This document shows, one piece after another, positions 27,409-35,610 of a DNA stretch of 64,000 nucleotides. Within the stretch, counting starts at the first letter, position 1, and each line of letters opens with the position of its first letter. Origin of the DNA: Rhodobacteraceae bacterium SB2 (GTDB lineage Bacteria; Pseudomonadota; Alphaproteobacteria; Rhodobacterales; Rhodobacteraceae); NCBI GenBank assembly GCA_001642945.1, contig LGRT01000014.1:1-64000 (forward strand), read 5' to 3'. The notes under the pieces were generated by a model. It ran no database searches, was not told the DNA's origin, and worked only from the letters and a program-made list of their open reading frames with translations. Made by a program: the position numbers and the translations under genes.

Positions 27409-28944
27409 ATGAAGAAAAGAACAAACATAAGCCTTTTGGCCATGGGCGCAGTCCTACTGGCTGGTACGGCGCAAGCAGATAAATGGAGCGATATGTTTCC
27501 GCATATTAAAAACTCTGGTGATATTCCTGGAGAGTGCTCTTATGAAAGTATGTCAAAAAAAGATTACTCCGGTCGAAAATTAACAATTAATACACACGCT
27601 GTTCCGGTGATGGGCGAGCCCACTGCTTTACATGCCGAACAGTTCGCTAAGCTTACCGGGGCCGAAGTTAATGTAATCCATACACCAGCTGGAGATTTAT
27701 ACTCCAAGGCGATGGTTCCATTTCAAACTGGTCAAGCACCTTACGATATTGTTTTTGGGTTTTCTCAATGGATTAGTGACTGGAAACAGTATTTAGAACC
27801 AGTGCCAGCAAAGTATGTAAATATGAAGCAGATGCAAGACGTAACACAAAGCCACATAGACGTGAATTCATGGGATGGCACTATGTATCAATTTCCAATT
27901 GATGGGGACCGACACTATCTTAAATATCGCAAAGACGTAATAGATAATCCGGAAATGCAGGCAAAGTACAAAGCCGAAACCGGAAAAGAATTGCGGGTTC
28001 CTCAGACTTGGAAAGAATATGGAGAAATAGCAACATTTTTCAACGGCTGGGATTGGGATAATGATGGTGAATTAGAGTATGGTTCTGCTGAGGTCATGGC
28101 TAAAGACAACTTAATGTTCGCAGCTTTTTTTAGTAGATCAGTCGCTTATGCTAAAAACCCAAGAACCCCAGGTGGTTTCTTCTTTGACCTCGAAACCATG
28201 GAACCGTTAATCAATGGACCCGGCTTTGTGGAGGCACTTACAGATTGGGTGGAAGCGACGAAATATGTGCCACCAGGTGGCATTAACTTCACTTTAGGTG
28301 ATGAGACAATGTCTTTTGGTGGTGGTCAAACGCTATTTAGTTACTCTTGGGATGACGCATTTGTGGCGGCTATGGAAGATGATAGTCTAATCAAAAATAA
28401 AGTTGGAGCTGCTCCGCTCCCTGGCGCTGAAAAAGTTTGGAATCGGGTAACTGGAGAATGGGACAACGAATACAATCAAGCTCCTTACATCGTTTGGGGT
28501 TGGACTTCTGCAGTAGCAAAGAAAAGTAAAAATCATGATGTAGCTTTTGATTATCTTTGCTTTTTCTCAAATGATGCAAACCATCAGGCCGACATTGCGA
28601 TTGGTCGTTTCGGTGTGAACCCGTTCAGAAAATCTGATTTTGACCCAGATTTATATGTTAAAAACCAAGGCTGGGACGCTGAAATTGCTAATGAGTATTC
28701 GGACACACTCCTAGATATGGAAGAGAAAAGCACAAATAGAGTTTTTCCACTCCGAACTCCTGGTGTGGCACAGTTTACCAGTGCAGTTGCAACAGGAACG
28801 TCTAAGGCTTTGGCTGGTCAGTTATCGCCACAAGAAGCTTTAGATGAAGTGGCCGCTGAGTGGACAAAAATTGTGAAACGTATCGGAGCCGATACAATTC
28901 GCGAAGCCTATGCTATTGGTGTTGCTCTGGAAGACGCACAGTAA
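27409..28944 (+). CDS. Family 1 ABC solute-binding protein, glycerol/polyol type
   Basis: A long periplasmic binding protein, 511 residues. Signal peptide about residues 1-24 (ending AQA). The body follows the family 1 sugar-binding pattern: APYDIVFGFSQWISDWKQYLEPV, FPIDGDRHYLKYRKD, and a GWDWDNDGE segment. With the two permeases and two separate ATPases that follow, it most resembles the rhizobial glycerol importer (GlpV), though shorter. Base and codon use is distinctly more AT-rich than neighbours, with frequent AGA, GGT and AAA codons. Ligand not proven. Confidence 0.82.
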   Translation: MKKRTNISLLAMGAVLLAGTAQADKWSDMFPHIKNSGDIPGECSYESMSKKDYSGRKLTINTHAVPVMGEPTALHAEQFAKLTGAEVNVIHTPAGDLYSKAMVPFQTGQAPYDIVFGFSQWISDWKQYLEPVPAKYVNMKQMQDVTQSHIDVNSWDGTMYQFPIDGDRHYLKYRKDVIDNPEMQAKYKAETGKELRVPQTWKEYGEIATFFNGWDWDNDGELEYGSAEVMAKDNLMFAAFFSRSVAYAKNPRTPGGFFFDLETMEPLINGPGFVEALTDWVEATKYVPPGGINFTLGDETMSFGGGQTLFSYSWDDAFVAAMEDDSLIKNKVGAAPLPGAEKVWNRVTGEWDNEYNQAPYIVWGWTSAVAKKSKNHDVAFDYLCFFSNDANHQADIAIGRFGVNPFRKSDFDPDLYVKNQGWDAEIANEYSDTLLDMEEKSTNRVFPLRTPGVAQFTSAVATGTSKALAGQLSPQEALDEVAAEWTKIVKRIGADTIREAYAIGVALEDAQ

Positions 28945-28970
28945 GCTTTTTACCAACTTAAGAATATTGG

Positions 28971-28992
28971 AGCGTCCCTTTTCTGGGGCGCT
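28971..28992 (+). promoter_or_regulatory. Hairpin after the solute-binding-protein gene
   Basis: AGCGTCCC and GGGGCGCT pair over 8 positions (one G-T) around TTTTCT, followed by only a short T-rich stretch. It sits 27 bases after the stop and 25 before the permease start; probably a partial terminator or mRNA stabiliser. Confidence 0.6.
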
Positions 28993-29016
28993 TCTTATAA
29001 AACAGGGCGATGATCA

Positions 29017-29883
29017 ATGAACTTCAAACATAAATATATGTTTTTGCTTCCGGGGCTTTTGGTCCTTCTCGGCATTTTGATATTTCCAATTGGGTTTACA
29101 GTACGCTTAAGCCTTTCAAGTTGGGACAGTTTCTACCCTGGTTTAGATTTTATTGGCATAGAGAATTATATCCGCTTGTTCACCGATGATACGCGGTTTT
29201 GGGAGGCGTTTGGCCGCTTGAGCTTGCTGTCACTTACCACCGTATTTCTGCAATATGTGATCGGGTTTGCATTGGCGCTCATGGTTTGGAAAGATATTGT
29301 ATTTCAGAGATTTTTCCGAGTACTTTTTCTGATTCCTATGATGACGACACCGGTTGTTATGACCGTTATTTGGCGTACATTTTTCCATGAATCTCTTGGT
29401 CCGTTGAATGATTTCTTTAGTCTGTTCGGGATGACGCCACTTTGGCTCAGTAGCGAGCTGCTTGCTAAATTCACAGTGGTTTTGGTTGAGGTCTGGCAAT
29501 GGACGCCGTTTATGTTCCTGCTGTTATTGGCGGGTCTTTTATCGCTGCCGAAAGAGCCGTTTTTGGCAGCCTCAATCGATGGCGCAGGGCCCATCCGAAC
29601 CTTTGTTTACGTGACCTTTCCATTGATGGCGCCAATTTCGATCGGAGCGATTATTATCCGGCTGATTGAAGCCTCGAAAATTATGGATACGGTCTATGTG
29701 TTAACCTCGGGCGGGCCGGGCACGGCAACCGAGACATCTAGTTTTTATATTTTCATCAAAGGCTTGCGCGAATTCCAATTTGGCTATTCTGCAGCGCTGT
29801 CTTTGACCTATCTGATCATCATGATCATCAGTTTTACGATCATTGCAAAGATTTTGGTGAAACTGATGGTACGGGGTAATTAA
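29017..29883 (+). CDS. ABC permease (MalF-type), glycerol/polyol importer
   Basis: Inner-membrane permease of 288 residues with about six membrane segments. The first is at residues 8-28 (MFLLPGLLVLLGILIFPIGF). The EAA loop reads EPFLAASIDGAGPIRTFVYVTFPLMAP, the MalF-class ATPase-contact motif. Short N-terminal region, as in GlpP/UgpA-type permeases. Two bases before the next permease gene. Confidence 0.9.
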   Translation: MNFKHKYMFLLPGLLVLLGILIFPIGFTVRLSLSSWDSFYPGLDFIGIENYIRLFTDDTRFWEAFGRLSLLSLTTVFLQYVIGFALALMVWKDIVFQRFFRVLFLIPMMTTPVVMTVIWRTFFHESLGPLNDFFSLFGMTPLWLSSELLAKFTVVLVEVWQWTPFMFLLLLAGLLSLPKEPFLAASIDGAGPIRTFVYVTFPLMAPISIGAIIIRLIEASKIMDTVYVLTSGGPGTATETSSFYIFIKGLREFQFGYSAALSLTYLIIMIISFTIIAKILVKLMVRGN

Positions 29884-29885
29884 TC

Positions 29886-30734
29886 ATGGGTTTCTTTTAC
29901 ACCACTCTAAAATATCTTGCTGTTACCCTGTGGTCCGTCTTTGTGATTGCGCCGTTCCTATGGGCCATTTCGACCTCATTTAAAGATTTCCAATCGGTCA
30001 CCAATGGGGCCACCTACATTCCTTGGGTGGATTTTGAGCCCACATTGGAAGGTTGGCGGGCGCTTTGGAAATCACCGGCACAGGGCGGCGTGGATATTGT
30101 TGAGCCTTTCTTTAACAGCGTGTTTGTGACCTGCGCGGGCAGCTTGATCAGCATTATTTTGGGCACATTGGCGGCCTATGCTTTATCACGGTTTACCTTT
30201 AAAGCGGGCCCTATTCGCAACGGTGATATAACCTTCTTCTTTATCTCGCAGCGTATTATGCCCCCTGTTGTTTTGGCGATCCCGTTCTTTATTATGTTGG
30301 GCAAATTCTCGTTGCTCGATACGTTGCTGGGCCTCATTTTGGTTTATATCGTGCTGCTGATGCCGATCGCGGTGTGGATCATGGTTGATTTTTTCAACAA
30401 AGTGCCGCGCGAAATCGATGAAACCGCGCTGATTGATGGATGCAATCCCTACCAGGCGTTTTACAAAGTGGTGCTTCCAAACTCGATCCCCGGGATCATC
30501 GTCGCGGGCATGTTTTGCATGATCTTCGGTTGGACTGATTTCTTCTTTTCCTTCATTTTGACATTCACAGAAGTGCAGCTTCTACCCGTTGCGATCGTGG
30601 CGCTGAATTCATCGATCACCCCATGGTGGAGCTTGTCGGCGGCCGCTTTGGTCAGCGTTGCCCCATTGATCGTGGTGGCCTTTATCGTTGAGCGGTTTTT
30701 GTCAAAAGGTAACCTGTCAGGAGCATTGAAATAA
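29886..30734 (+). CDS. ABC permease (MalG-type), glycerol/polyol importer
   Basis: Permease of 282 residues with six membrane segments and the MalG-type EAA loop PREIDETALIDGCNPYQAFYKVVLPNSIPGI. The FFISQRIMPPVVLAIPFFIML segment is typical for polyol and sugar MalG-class members. Its stop directly precedes the first ATPase start, so translation is coupled. Confidence 0.9.
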   Translation: MGFFYTTLKYLAVTLWSVFVIAPFLWAISTSFKDFQSVTNGATYIPWVDFEPTLEGWRALWKSPAQGGVDIVEPFFNSVFVTCAGSLISIILGTLAAYALSRFTFKAGPIRNGDITFFFISQRIMPPVVLAIPFFIMLGKFSLLDTLLGLILVYIVLLMPIAVWIMVDFFNKVPREIDETALIDGCNPYQAFYKVVLPNSIPGIIVAGMFCMIFGWTDFFFSFILTFTEVQLLPVAIVALNSSITPWWSLSAAALVSVAPLIVVAFIVERFLSKGNLSGALK

Positions 30735-31814
30735 ATGTCACTCATTGCCTCAAACCTGTGTCTAAAGCCGGATACGGAACATCATTTGAATGACGTTTGT
30801 TTTGAAATGTCTAAGGGTGAAATCTACACGATCATCGGCCGGACTTTGGCCGGTAAAACCACCTTGCTCAAAACCATTGCGGGATTGATCGCGCCTGAAA
30901 GCGGCAGTTTAACTCTGGATGGCCGGGACTTCGGCCGCATTCCAGTGTGGAAGCGCGAAGTGGCAATGGTGTATCAGCAATTCATCAATTACCCACATCT
31001 GAGCGTGTATGAGAACGTGGCCTTCCCTTTGAAGCAGCGCGGCATGCAACCCGGTGAAATCAACAACCGGGTGATGAAAGCGCTGTCGCAAGTGGGGTTA
31101 GACGGGTTCGAAAACCGCAAAATCCAAGCTTTGTCGGGCGGCCAACAACAGCGGGTGGCGCTGGCGCGCTCTTTGGTGAAAGAGGCCAATATTGTGTTGC
31201 TGGATGAGCCCTTGGTGAATTTGGACTATAAATTGCGCGAACAATTGCGCGAAGAGTTCCGGAACATCTTTAGCGCGAAAGCTTCCGAAAATTCTATTTT
31301 GATTTATTCTTCGACAGATCCGGTTGAGGCGATGCAACTTGGCGGGCAGATATTGGTCATGGATGAAGGGCGCATCCTGCAGCAGGACAGCGCCAAAGAA
31401 GTGTTTGAGAACCCCAACTCGACCAAAGTGTCGCAAATCACCAATGATCCGGCGATGAACCTGTTTGAAGGCACCGTGGCCGATGGCAAGATTATCTTAA
31501 GCTCGGAAATTCAATTCGACTTGCCTCAGCATTGCCAGGCGCTGCCGCAGGGCCCCTATACCTTCGGTTTGAGGGCCGCGGCGATCAGCTTGGCAGAGGG
31601 TGGATTTCCCTTCACTGTTGAGCTGTCTGAGATCAGTGGCTCGGAAACCTTCCTACATCTCAAGCATGAGCATGTGCAGGTGGTGGGTCTGTTGGATTCG
31701 GTTCAAAATTTCAATATTGGCGAGACCGTGACAGCGCAATTTGATACCGCCCATCTTTATGCATTTGCAACGGATGGAAGATTAAAATCCTCACCCTATG
31801 GCGGACTGAAGTAA
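30735..31814 (+). CDS. ABC ATPase 1 of the polyol importer (GlpS-like, no switch histidine)
   Basis: MalK-type ATPase of 359 residues with a C-terminal OB-like regulatory domain (about 235-359). Walker A is GRTLAGKT, the signature LSGGQQQRVALARSL is intact, and Walker B is IVLLDEPLVNLD. At the H-loop, where YVTHDQ is expected, the protein reads YSSTDP: threonine replaces the switch histidine. Its own nucleotide site is therefore probably poor at hydrolysis while its signature can complete the partner's site. Overlaps the next ATPase gene by one base (TAATG). Confidence 0.88.
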   Translation: MSLIASNLCLKPDTEHHLNDVCFEMSKGEIYTIIGRTLAGKTTLLKTIAGLIAPESGSLTLDGRDFGRIPVWKREVAMVYQQFINYPHLSVYENVAFPLKQRGMQPGEINNRVMKALSQVGLDGFENRKIQALSGGQQQRVALARSLVKEANIVLLDEPLVNLDYKLREQLREEFRNIFSAKASENSILIYSSTDPVEAMQLGGQILVMDEGRILQQDSAKEVFENPNSTKVSQITNDPAMNLFEGTVADGKIILSSEIQFDLPQHCQALPQGPYTFGLRAAAISLAEGGFPFTVELSEISGSETFLHLKHEHVQVVGLLDSVQNFNIGETVTAQFDTAHLYAFATDGRLKSSPYGGLK

Positions 31815-32887
31815 TGGCTAAAATTGAACTGCAAAATATTGCGCATTCTTACAACCCTCAGGCGGTGGATAAGACCTATGCGTTGAACCCGTTTAATATG
31901 ACGTGGGTTGATGGCGGCCGTTATGCAATTTTAGGGCCCTCAGGCTGTGGTAAAACCACCATGCTGAACATCATGTCGGGTATCGTGCAACCCTCAGAGG
32001 GAAAACTGCTTTTTGATGGTGTGGATGTGACCACACTATCCACGTCTGAGCGTAATATTGCGCAAGTGTTTCAGTTTCCGGTGATTTACGGCACGATGAC
32101 GGTTGAACAAAACTTGGCCTTCCCTTTGGTCTGCCGGAATTATGAGCGCCCCGCGATTGACGCCAAAGTTCAGGAAGTGGCCGAGGCGTTAAGCCTGCAG
32201 GGTTTGCTGAAAAAATCGGCCAGCCGATTGACCGCGGATCAAAAGCAGCTGATCTCATTGGGGCGTGGACTGGTGCGCGATGATGTTGCAGCGGTGTTGA
32301 TGGATGAACCGCTTACGGTTATTGATCCGGACCTGAAATTCCGCCTGCGCCGGCAACTCAAAGAAATCAATCAGAAATACCGTTCAACGCTGATCTATGT
32401 GACGCATGATCAGAATGAAGCCATGACATTTGCCGAAAACATCATCGTGATGGATGCCGGTAGTATCGTTCAAGTTGGATCGCCTGCTGAGTTGTTTGAG
32501 CGCCCCAAAACAACCTTTGTGGGTTATTTTATCGGCGCGCCAGCGATGAACTTTTTTGCGTGCAAAGCAGATGGCAGTACATCGGTTGCCTTTGGCGGCG
32601 CAACGATTGCAACCCAAACGGACCTTTCAAAAACTGGCTCTGCGGATTTGAAATTGGGTATTCGATCCGAATATATCCAGATCGCTCAGGCAAAGGGGCC
32701 CAATACGATCACCGCGCAGGTGCAGCGGGTGGAAGATTTGGGCAATCATAAATTGGTTACCGCGGCCTTTGACGAGTTTGTGATTAAGGTCAAGGTTGAG
32801 CGCGATATCGAAGTGCCCGCAGAGCATGTTGAGCTGCTGCTTCCGGCTGAAAATTGCTGCGTTTATGCTGATGATATCTTGATCTAG
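31814..32887 (+). CDS. ABC ATPase 2 of the polyol importer (GlpT-like, altered signature)
   Basis: MalK-type ATPase of 357 residues. Walker A GPSGCGKTT, Walker B AAVLMDEPLTVID and the switch YVTHDQNEAM are complete. The signature, normally LSGGQ, reads LTADQKQLISLGRGL. This is the mirror image of its partner, so a heterodimer would have one full and one degenerate ATP site. Two distinct ATPase genes in tandem are the hallmark of the rhizobial GlpSTPQV glycerol system. The C-terminal domain (about 235-357) is regulatory. Last gene of the operon. Confidence 0.88.
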   Translation: MAKIELQNIAHSYNPQAVDKTYALNPFNMTWVDGGRYAILGPSGCGKTTMLNIMSGIVQPSEGKLLFDGVDVTTLSTSERNIAQVFQFPVIYGTMTVEQNLAFPLVCRNYERPAIDAKVQEVAEALSLQGLLKKSASRLTADQKQLISLGRGLVRDDVAAVLMDEPLTVIDPDLKFRLRRQLKEINQKYRSTLIYVTHDQNEAMTFAENIIVMDAGSIVQVGSPAELFERPKTTFVGYFIGAPAMNFFACKADGSTSVAFGGATIATQTDLSKTGSADLKLGIRSEYIQIAQAKGPNTITAQVQRVEDLGNHKLVTAAFDEFVIKVKVERDIEVPAEHVELLLPAENCCVYADDILI

Positions 32888-33232
32888 GGTCCAAAACGCG
32901 CGCCAAAAGCTTTCAAACGCCAAAAACTGGTTCTCGTGTTGGAAACTGCTTTGTAGGTTTGGGGCGCTTTTAAACGGCGCTGGGATACGACATGACGCGC
33001 CTGTTTTAGCGCAAGCCTTGAGCGCGTGCGCGGCAGAGCAAGACTATCGGTTTGCCGGACAGTTTGAAAGCAGGCCTGACGGGAAATGTGGGCGTTTGTA
33101 GGGATATTTTTTTGCTCTGCGTGGCTTGCCCTTTCAATGCGTAAACTGAGATAAAGTTTATTGATTGCATCTGAAAACCCGCGGTTTGATTTTGTTCCTT
33201 TTCATTTAAGATTTAGTTTGTATATTTGGGGC
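32888..33232. other. Intergenic region before the leuA leader
   Basis: About 345 bases with no gene. It must contain the end of the importer transcript, but no hairpin with a T-run is clear. Near its right end TTGATT (33186-33191) and TAAGAT (33207-33212), 15 bases apart, could be the leuA promoter. Confidence 0.35.
33186..33212 (+). promoter_or_regulatory. Possible leuA promoter
   Basis: TTGATT and TAAGAT with a 15-base spacer, 21 bases upstream of the leader peptide start. The match is modest and spacing short, so this is tentative. Confidence 0.3.
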
Positions 33233-33316
33233 ATGAACGTTTTGGGCCAAAATATCAATTTACGCAATGCGCGGTTAAAAGGGCTGCTTGGTCTAAATCT
33301 ACTAAGCTGCCTCTGA
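33233..33316 (+). CDS. leuL: Leucine-rich leader peptide of leuA (27 aa)
   Basis: ATG 33233 opens a 27-codon frame, MNVLGQNINLRNARLKGLLG followed by LNLLSCL and TGA at 33314. Nine of 27 residues are leucine, six of them in the last ten codons, including a CTA-CTA pair. It lies 83 bases before leuA and its end overlaps nested inverted repeats. This is the arrangement of ribosome-mediated attenuation, in which leucine shortage stalls the ribosome and alters downstream RNA folding. Peptide role is inferred; the frame and leucine richness are directly visible. Confidence 0.75.
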   Translation: MNVLGQNINLRNARLKGLLGLNLLSCL

Positions 33317-33381
33317 GCGTGCCGGTATTTGGTGCGTCCGCTCAGAGGAGGCAATTCATATCGCACCCCGAGCTTAGTAGA
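33298..33381 (+). promoter_or_regulatory. leuA attenuator region: nested inverted repeats
   Basis: Outer stem: TCTACTAAGCT (33298-33308) with AGCTTAGTAGA (33371-33381), 11 perfect pairs. Inner stem: CCTCTGAGCG (33310-33319) with CGCTCAGAGG (33339-33348), 10 perfect pairs. The left arms overlap the last leucine codons and stop of the leader. The outer right arm ends 18 bases before leuA, next to its ribosome site (AAAGAG). No U-run follows either stem, so control may act on translation or through Rho. Confidence 0.7.
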
Positions 33382-33399
33382 CAATAAAGAGACCCAGAT

Positions 33400-34968
33400 A
33401 TGACAGATATTCCCCCAAAAGACCGCGTTGTTATTTTCGATACGACCCTGCGCGATGGCGAACAAAGCCCCGGCGCAACAATGACCCATGATGAAAAGCT
33501 AGAAATCGCTGAACTGCTTGATGAGATGGGTGTTGATATCATCGAAGCGGGATTTCCAATCGCATCTGAAGGTGATTTTCGCGCGGTCAGCGAAATCGCG
33601 CGCCGCAGCGCCAATTCGGTGATCTGCGGGCTGGCCCGCGCCAATATTGGCGATATTGATCGCTGCTGGGATGCGGTGAAAAATGCAGAAAAGCCGCGGA
33701 TCCACACGTTCATTGGAACCTCTCCATTGCATCGGGCGATCCCGCAATTGGATATGGACCAAATGGCGGATCGGATCCATGAAACGGTGACGCATGCGCG
33801 CAACCTGTGCGATAATATCCAATGGTCGCCCATGGACGCAACCCGCACCGAGCCGGATTATCTTTGCCGCGTGGTGGAAATTGCCATTAAGGCTGGCGCC
33901 ACAACGATCAACATTCCCGATACGGTTGGGTATACGGCGCCCGTGGAATCTGCCGAGTTGATTCAAATGCTCTTGGCGCGCGTGCCCGGCGCAGAGCAGG
34001 TGGTATTTGCGACCCATTGCCATAATGATCTGGGTATGGCGACAGCCAACGCCTTGGCCGCGGTGGCGGGTGGCGCGCGCCAAATCGAATGTACGATCAA
34101 CGGTTTGGGTGAGCGGGCCGGTAATACGGCGCTGGAAGAAGTGGTGATGGCGTTAAAAGTGCGCCGCGATATCATGCCCTATTTTACCAATATCGACAGC
34201 ACGAAATTGATGAATATTTCGCGCCGCGTGGCCACGGTTTCTGGGTTTCCCGTACAGTTCAACAAAGCCATTGTGGGCAAGAATGCCTTTGCCCATGAAA
34301 GCGGCATCCATCAGGATGGAATGCTGAAAAATGCCGAAACGTTCGAAATTATGCGCCCCGAAGATGTTGGGCTTGCGGCGACAAACTTGGTGATGGGCAA
34401 GCATTCAGGGCGCGCGGCATTGCGCTCAAAATTAGAAGAGCTGGGATATAAGCTGGGCGATAACCAGTTGAAAGACGTGTTTGTACGCTTCAAGGAACTC
34501 GCTGATCGGAAAAAAGAAATTTATGATGATGATCTCATCGCGTTGATGCGCGCGGGGGAAGATGCCGAAAATGACCGCTTAGTATTGAAATCTTTGCGCG
34601 TTACCTGCGGAACGGATGGCCCACAAGAAGCGGTGATGACGTTGTCAATTGAGGGTCAAGAGGTTTCGACCACCGCCACCGGGGATGGACCGGTTGATGC
34701 AACCTTCAATGCCGTCAAAGCGCTATACGCGCATACTGCGCGGCTCCAATTATATCAGGTACACGCGGTGACCGAAGGCACCGATGCACAAGCCACTGTC
34801 AGCGTGCGGATGGAGGAAGATGGTAATATTTCCACCGGAGAATCCGCCGATACCGATACTGTGGTTGCCAGTGCCAGGGCCTATCTGAACGCTTTGAATC
34901 GGTTATTGGTGCGCAGAGATCGTATTGGCGAGGATCATAAAGAGATCAATTATAAAGATTATAGCTAA
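33400..34968 (+). CDS. leuA: 2-isopropylmalate synthase
   Basis: First enzyme of leucine synthesis: condenses acetyl-CoA with 2-oxoisovalerate. 522 residues. The catalytic TIM barrel opens with VVIFDTTLRDGEQSPGATM, and the metal ligands include THCHND (His-x-His and Asn). ESGIHQDGMLKN marks the linker region. The C-terminal LeuA dimer domain (about 390-520), the leucine allosteric site, is complete. Regulated by the leader region upstream and probably by leucine feedback. It is a single-gene transcript closed by a strong terminator. Confidence 0.96.
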   Translation: MTDIPPKDRVVIFDTTLRDGEQSPGATMTHDEKLEIAELLDEMGVDIIEAGFPIASEGDFRAVSEIARRSANSVICGLARANIGDIDRCWDAVKNAEKPRIHTFIGTSPLHRAIPQLDMDQMADRIHETVTHARNLCDNIQWSPMDATRTEPDYLCRVVEIAIKAGATTINIPDTVGYTAPVESAELIQMLLARVPGAEQVVFATHCHNDLGMATANALAAVAGGARQIECTINGLGERAGNTALEEVVMALKVRRDIMPYFTNIDSTKLMNISRRVATVSGFPVQFNKAIVGKNAFAHESGIHQDGMLKNAETFEIMRPEDVGLAATNLVMGKHSGRAALRSKLEELGYKLGDNQLKDVFVRFKELADRKKEIYDDDLIALMRAGEDAENDRLVLKSLRVTCGTDGPQEAVMTLSIEGQEVSTTATGDGPVDATFNAVKALYAHTARLQLYQVHAVTEGTDAQATVSVRMEEDGNISTGESADTDTVVASARAYLNALNRLLVRRDRIGEDHKEINYKDYS

Positions 34969-34971
34969 AAG

Positions 34972-34998
34972 AAAACGGGCCCAAAGGCCCGTTTTTTA
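34972..34998 (+). terminator. Rho-independent terminator of leuA
   Basis: AAAACGGGCC-CAAA-GGCCCGTTTT is a perfect 10-bp stem with a 4-base loop followed by more T residues. It begins 4 bases after the leuA stop. It could also serve the small convergent gene on the other strand. Confidence 0.93.
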
Positions 34999-35012
34999 AA
35001 TGCGATATCTGC

Positions 35013-35258
35013 CTATAAGACATATTTTATGAATAAGATATTCGGGAGCACGAACGCAAAGCAGATGCAAAATACCTTGGCCAGGCGCGAGATTTTTCCA
35101 AAAGTGCCTTGCCCCAATGCACCCTGCCCATAGGCAATTGCCCCGCCAACCACGGCATAGCCGTTGGCCAAACGCCGATTTTGTGATGCCTCAATTGAGC
35201 GCATCGCCGCCTCATAAATGGCGTTTTGTTCGGCTGCGTGTGAACTCTTCGTATTCAT
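35013..35258 (-). CDS. Small hypothetical protein with C-terminal membrane segment
   Basis: An 81-residue protein, not recognised. ATG 35258 has AAGGAA upstream and gives MNTKSSHAAEQNAIYEAAMR; an ATG 21 bases further up has no site. The first half is charged and helical, the middle glycine-rich (AIAYGQGALGQGTFGK), and residues about 60-81 form a hydrophobic segment (VFCICFAFVLPNILFIKYVL). Possibly a tail-anchored inner-membrane protein. Convergent with leuA. Confidence 0.6.
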   Translation of the reverse strand: MNTKSSHAAEQNAIYEAAMRSIEASQNRRLANGYAVVGGAIAYGQGALGQGTFGKISRLAKVFCICFAFVLPNILFIKYVL

Positions 35259-35610
35259 ATTATATTCCTTTATTCCCATATGGTTGAGATGATGCAGCGC
35301 CGCTATAGGTCAAGCTTTTTGGTGAAAAGTTACGGGGTTTCTGTCTAAAAATTTGAACCAGTTTTCGCTGCTGTAGGCCGCCATGAAGCCGGTTATCTTC
35401 CTGAGCGAATATCAGCTGGCAAGCCGTGGTTAGGTAGGGTGTTATTGCGGTGCACTGAACGGGTCTAGAGCCCTAAAACATATCTGGGCGTGATCGGATC
35501 TGTGCTTTCTGGGGCAAAAATCTTGCGCCAGCAGGCAGATCAAGGGTATCAAGGGCGAAATTTAAAGAAACCGCCTAGGAAAAAATGATGCTGTATCGTG
35601 AGCAAATTCA
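35259..35610. other. Divergent intergenic region
   Basis: About 350 bases between the small membrane protein and the K+ channel gene. It should contain both promoters. No repeat, hairpin or further gene was evident. Confidence 0.4.

Noticed and set aside
33345-33360. AGGAGG in the leuA leader as a ribosome site for another peptide
   Set aside because: No ATG, GTG or TTG follows at a workable distance; the bases belong to the inner stem's right arm.
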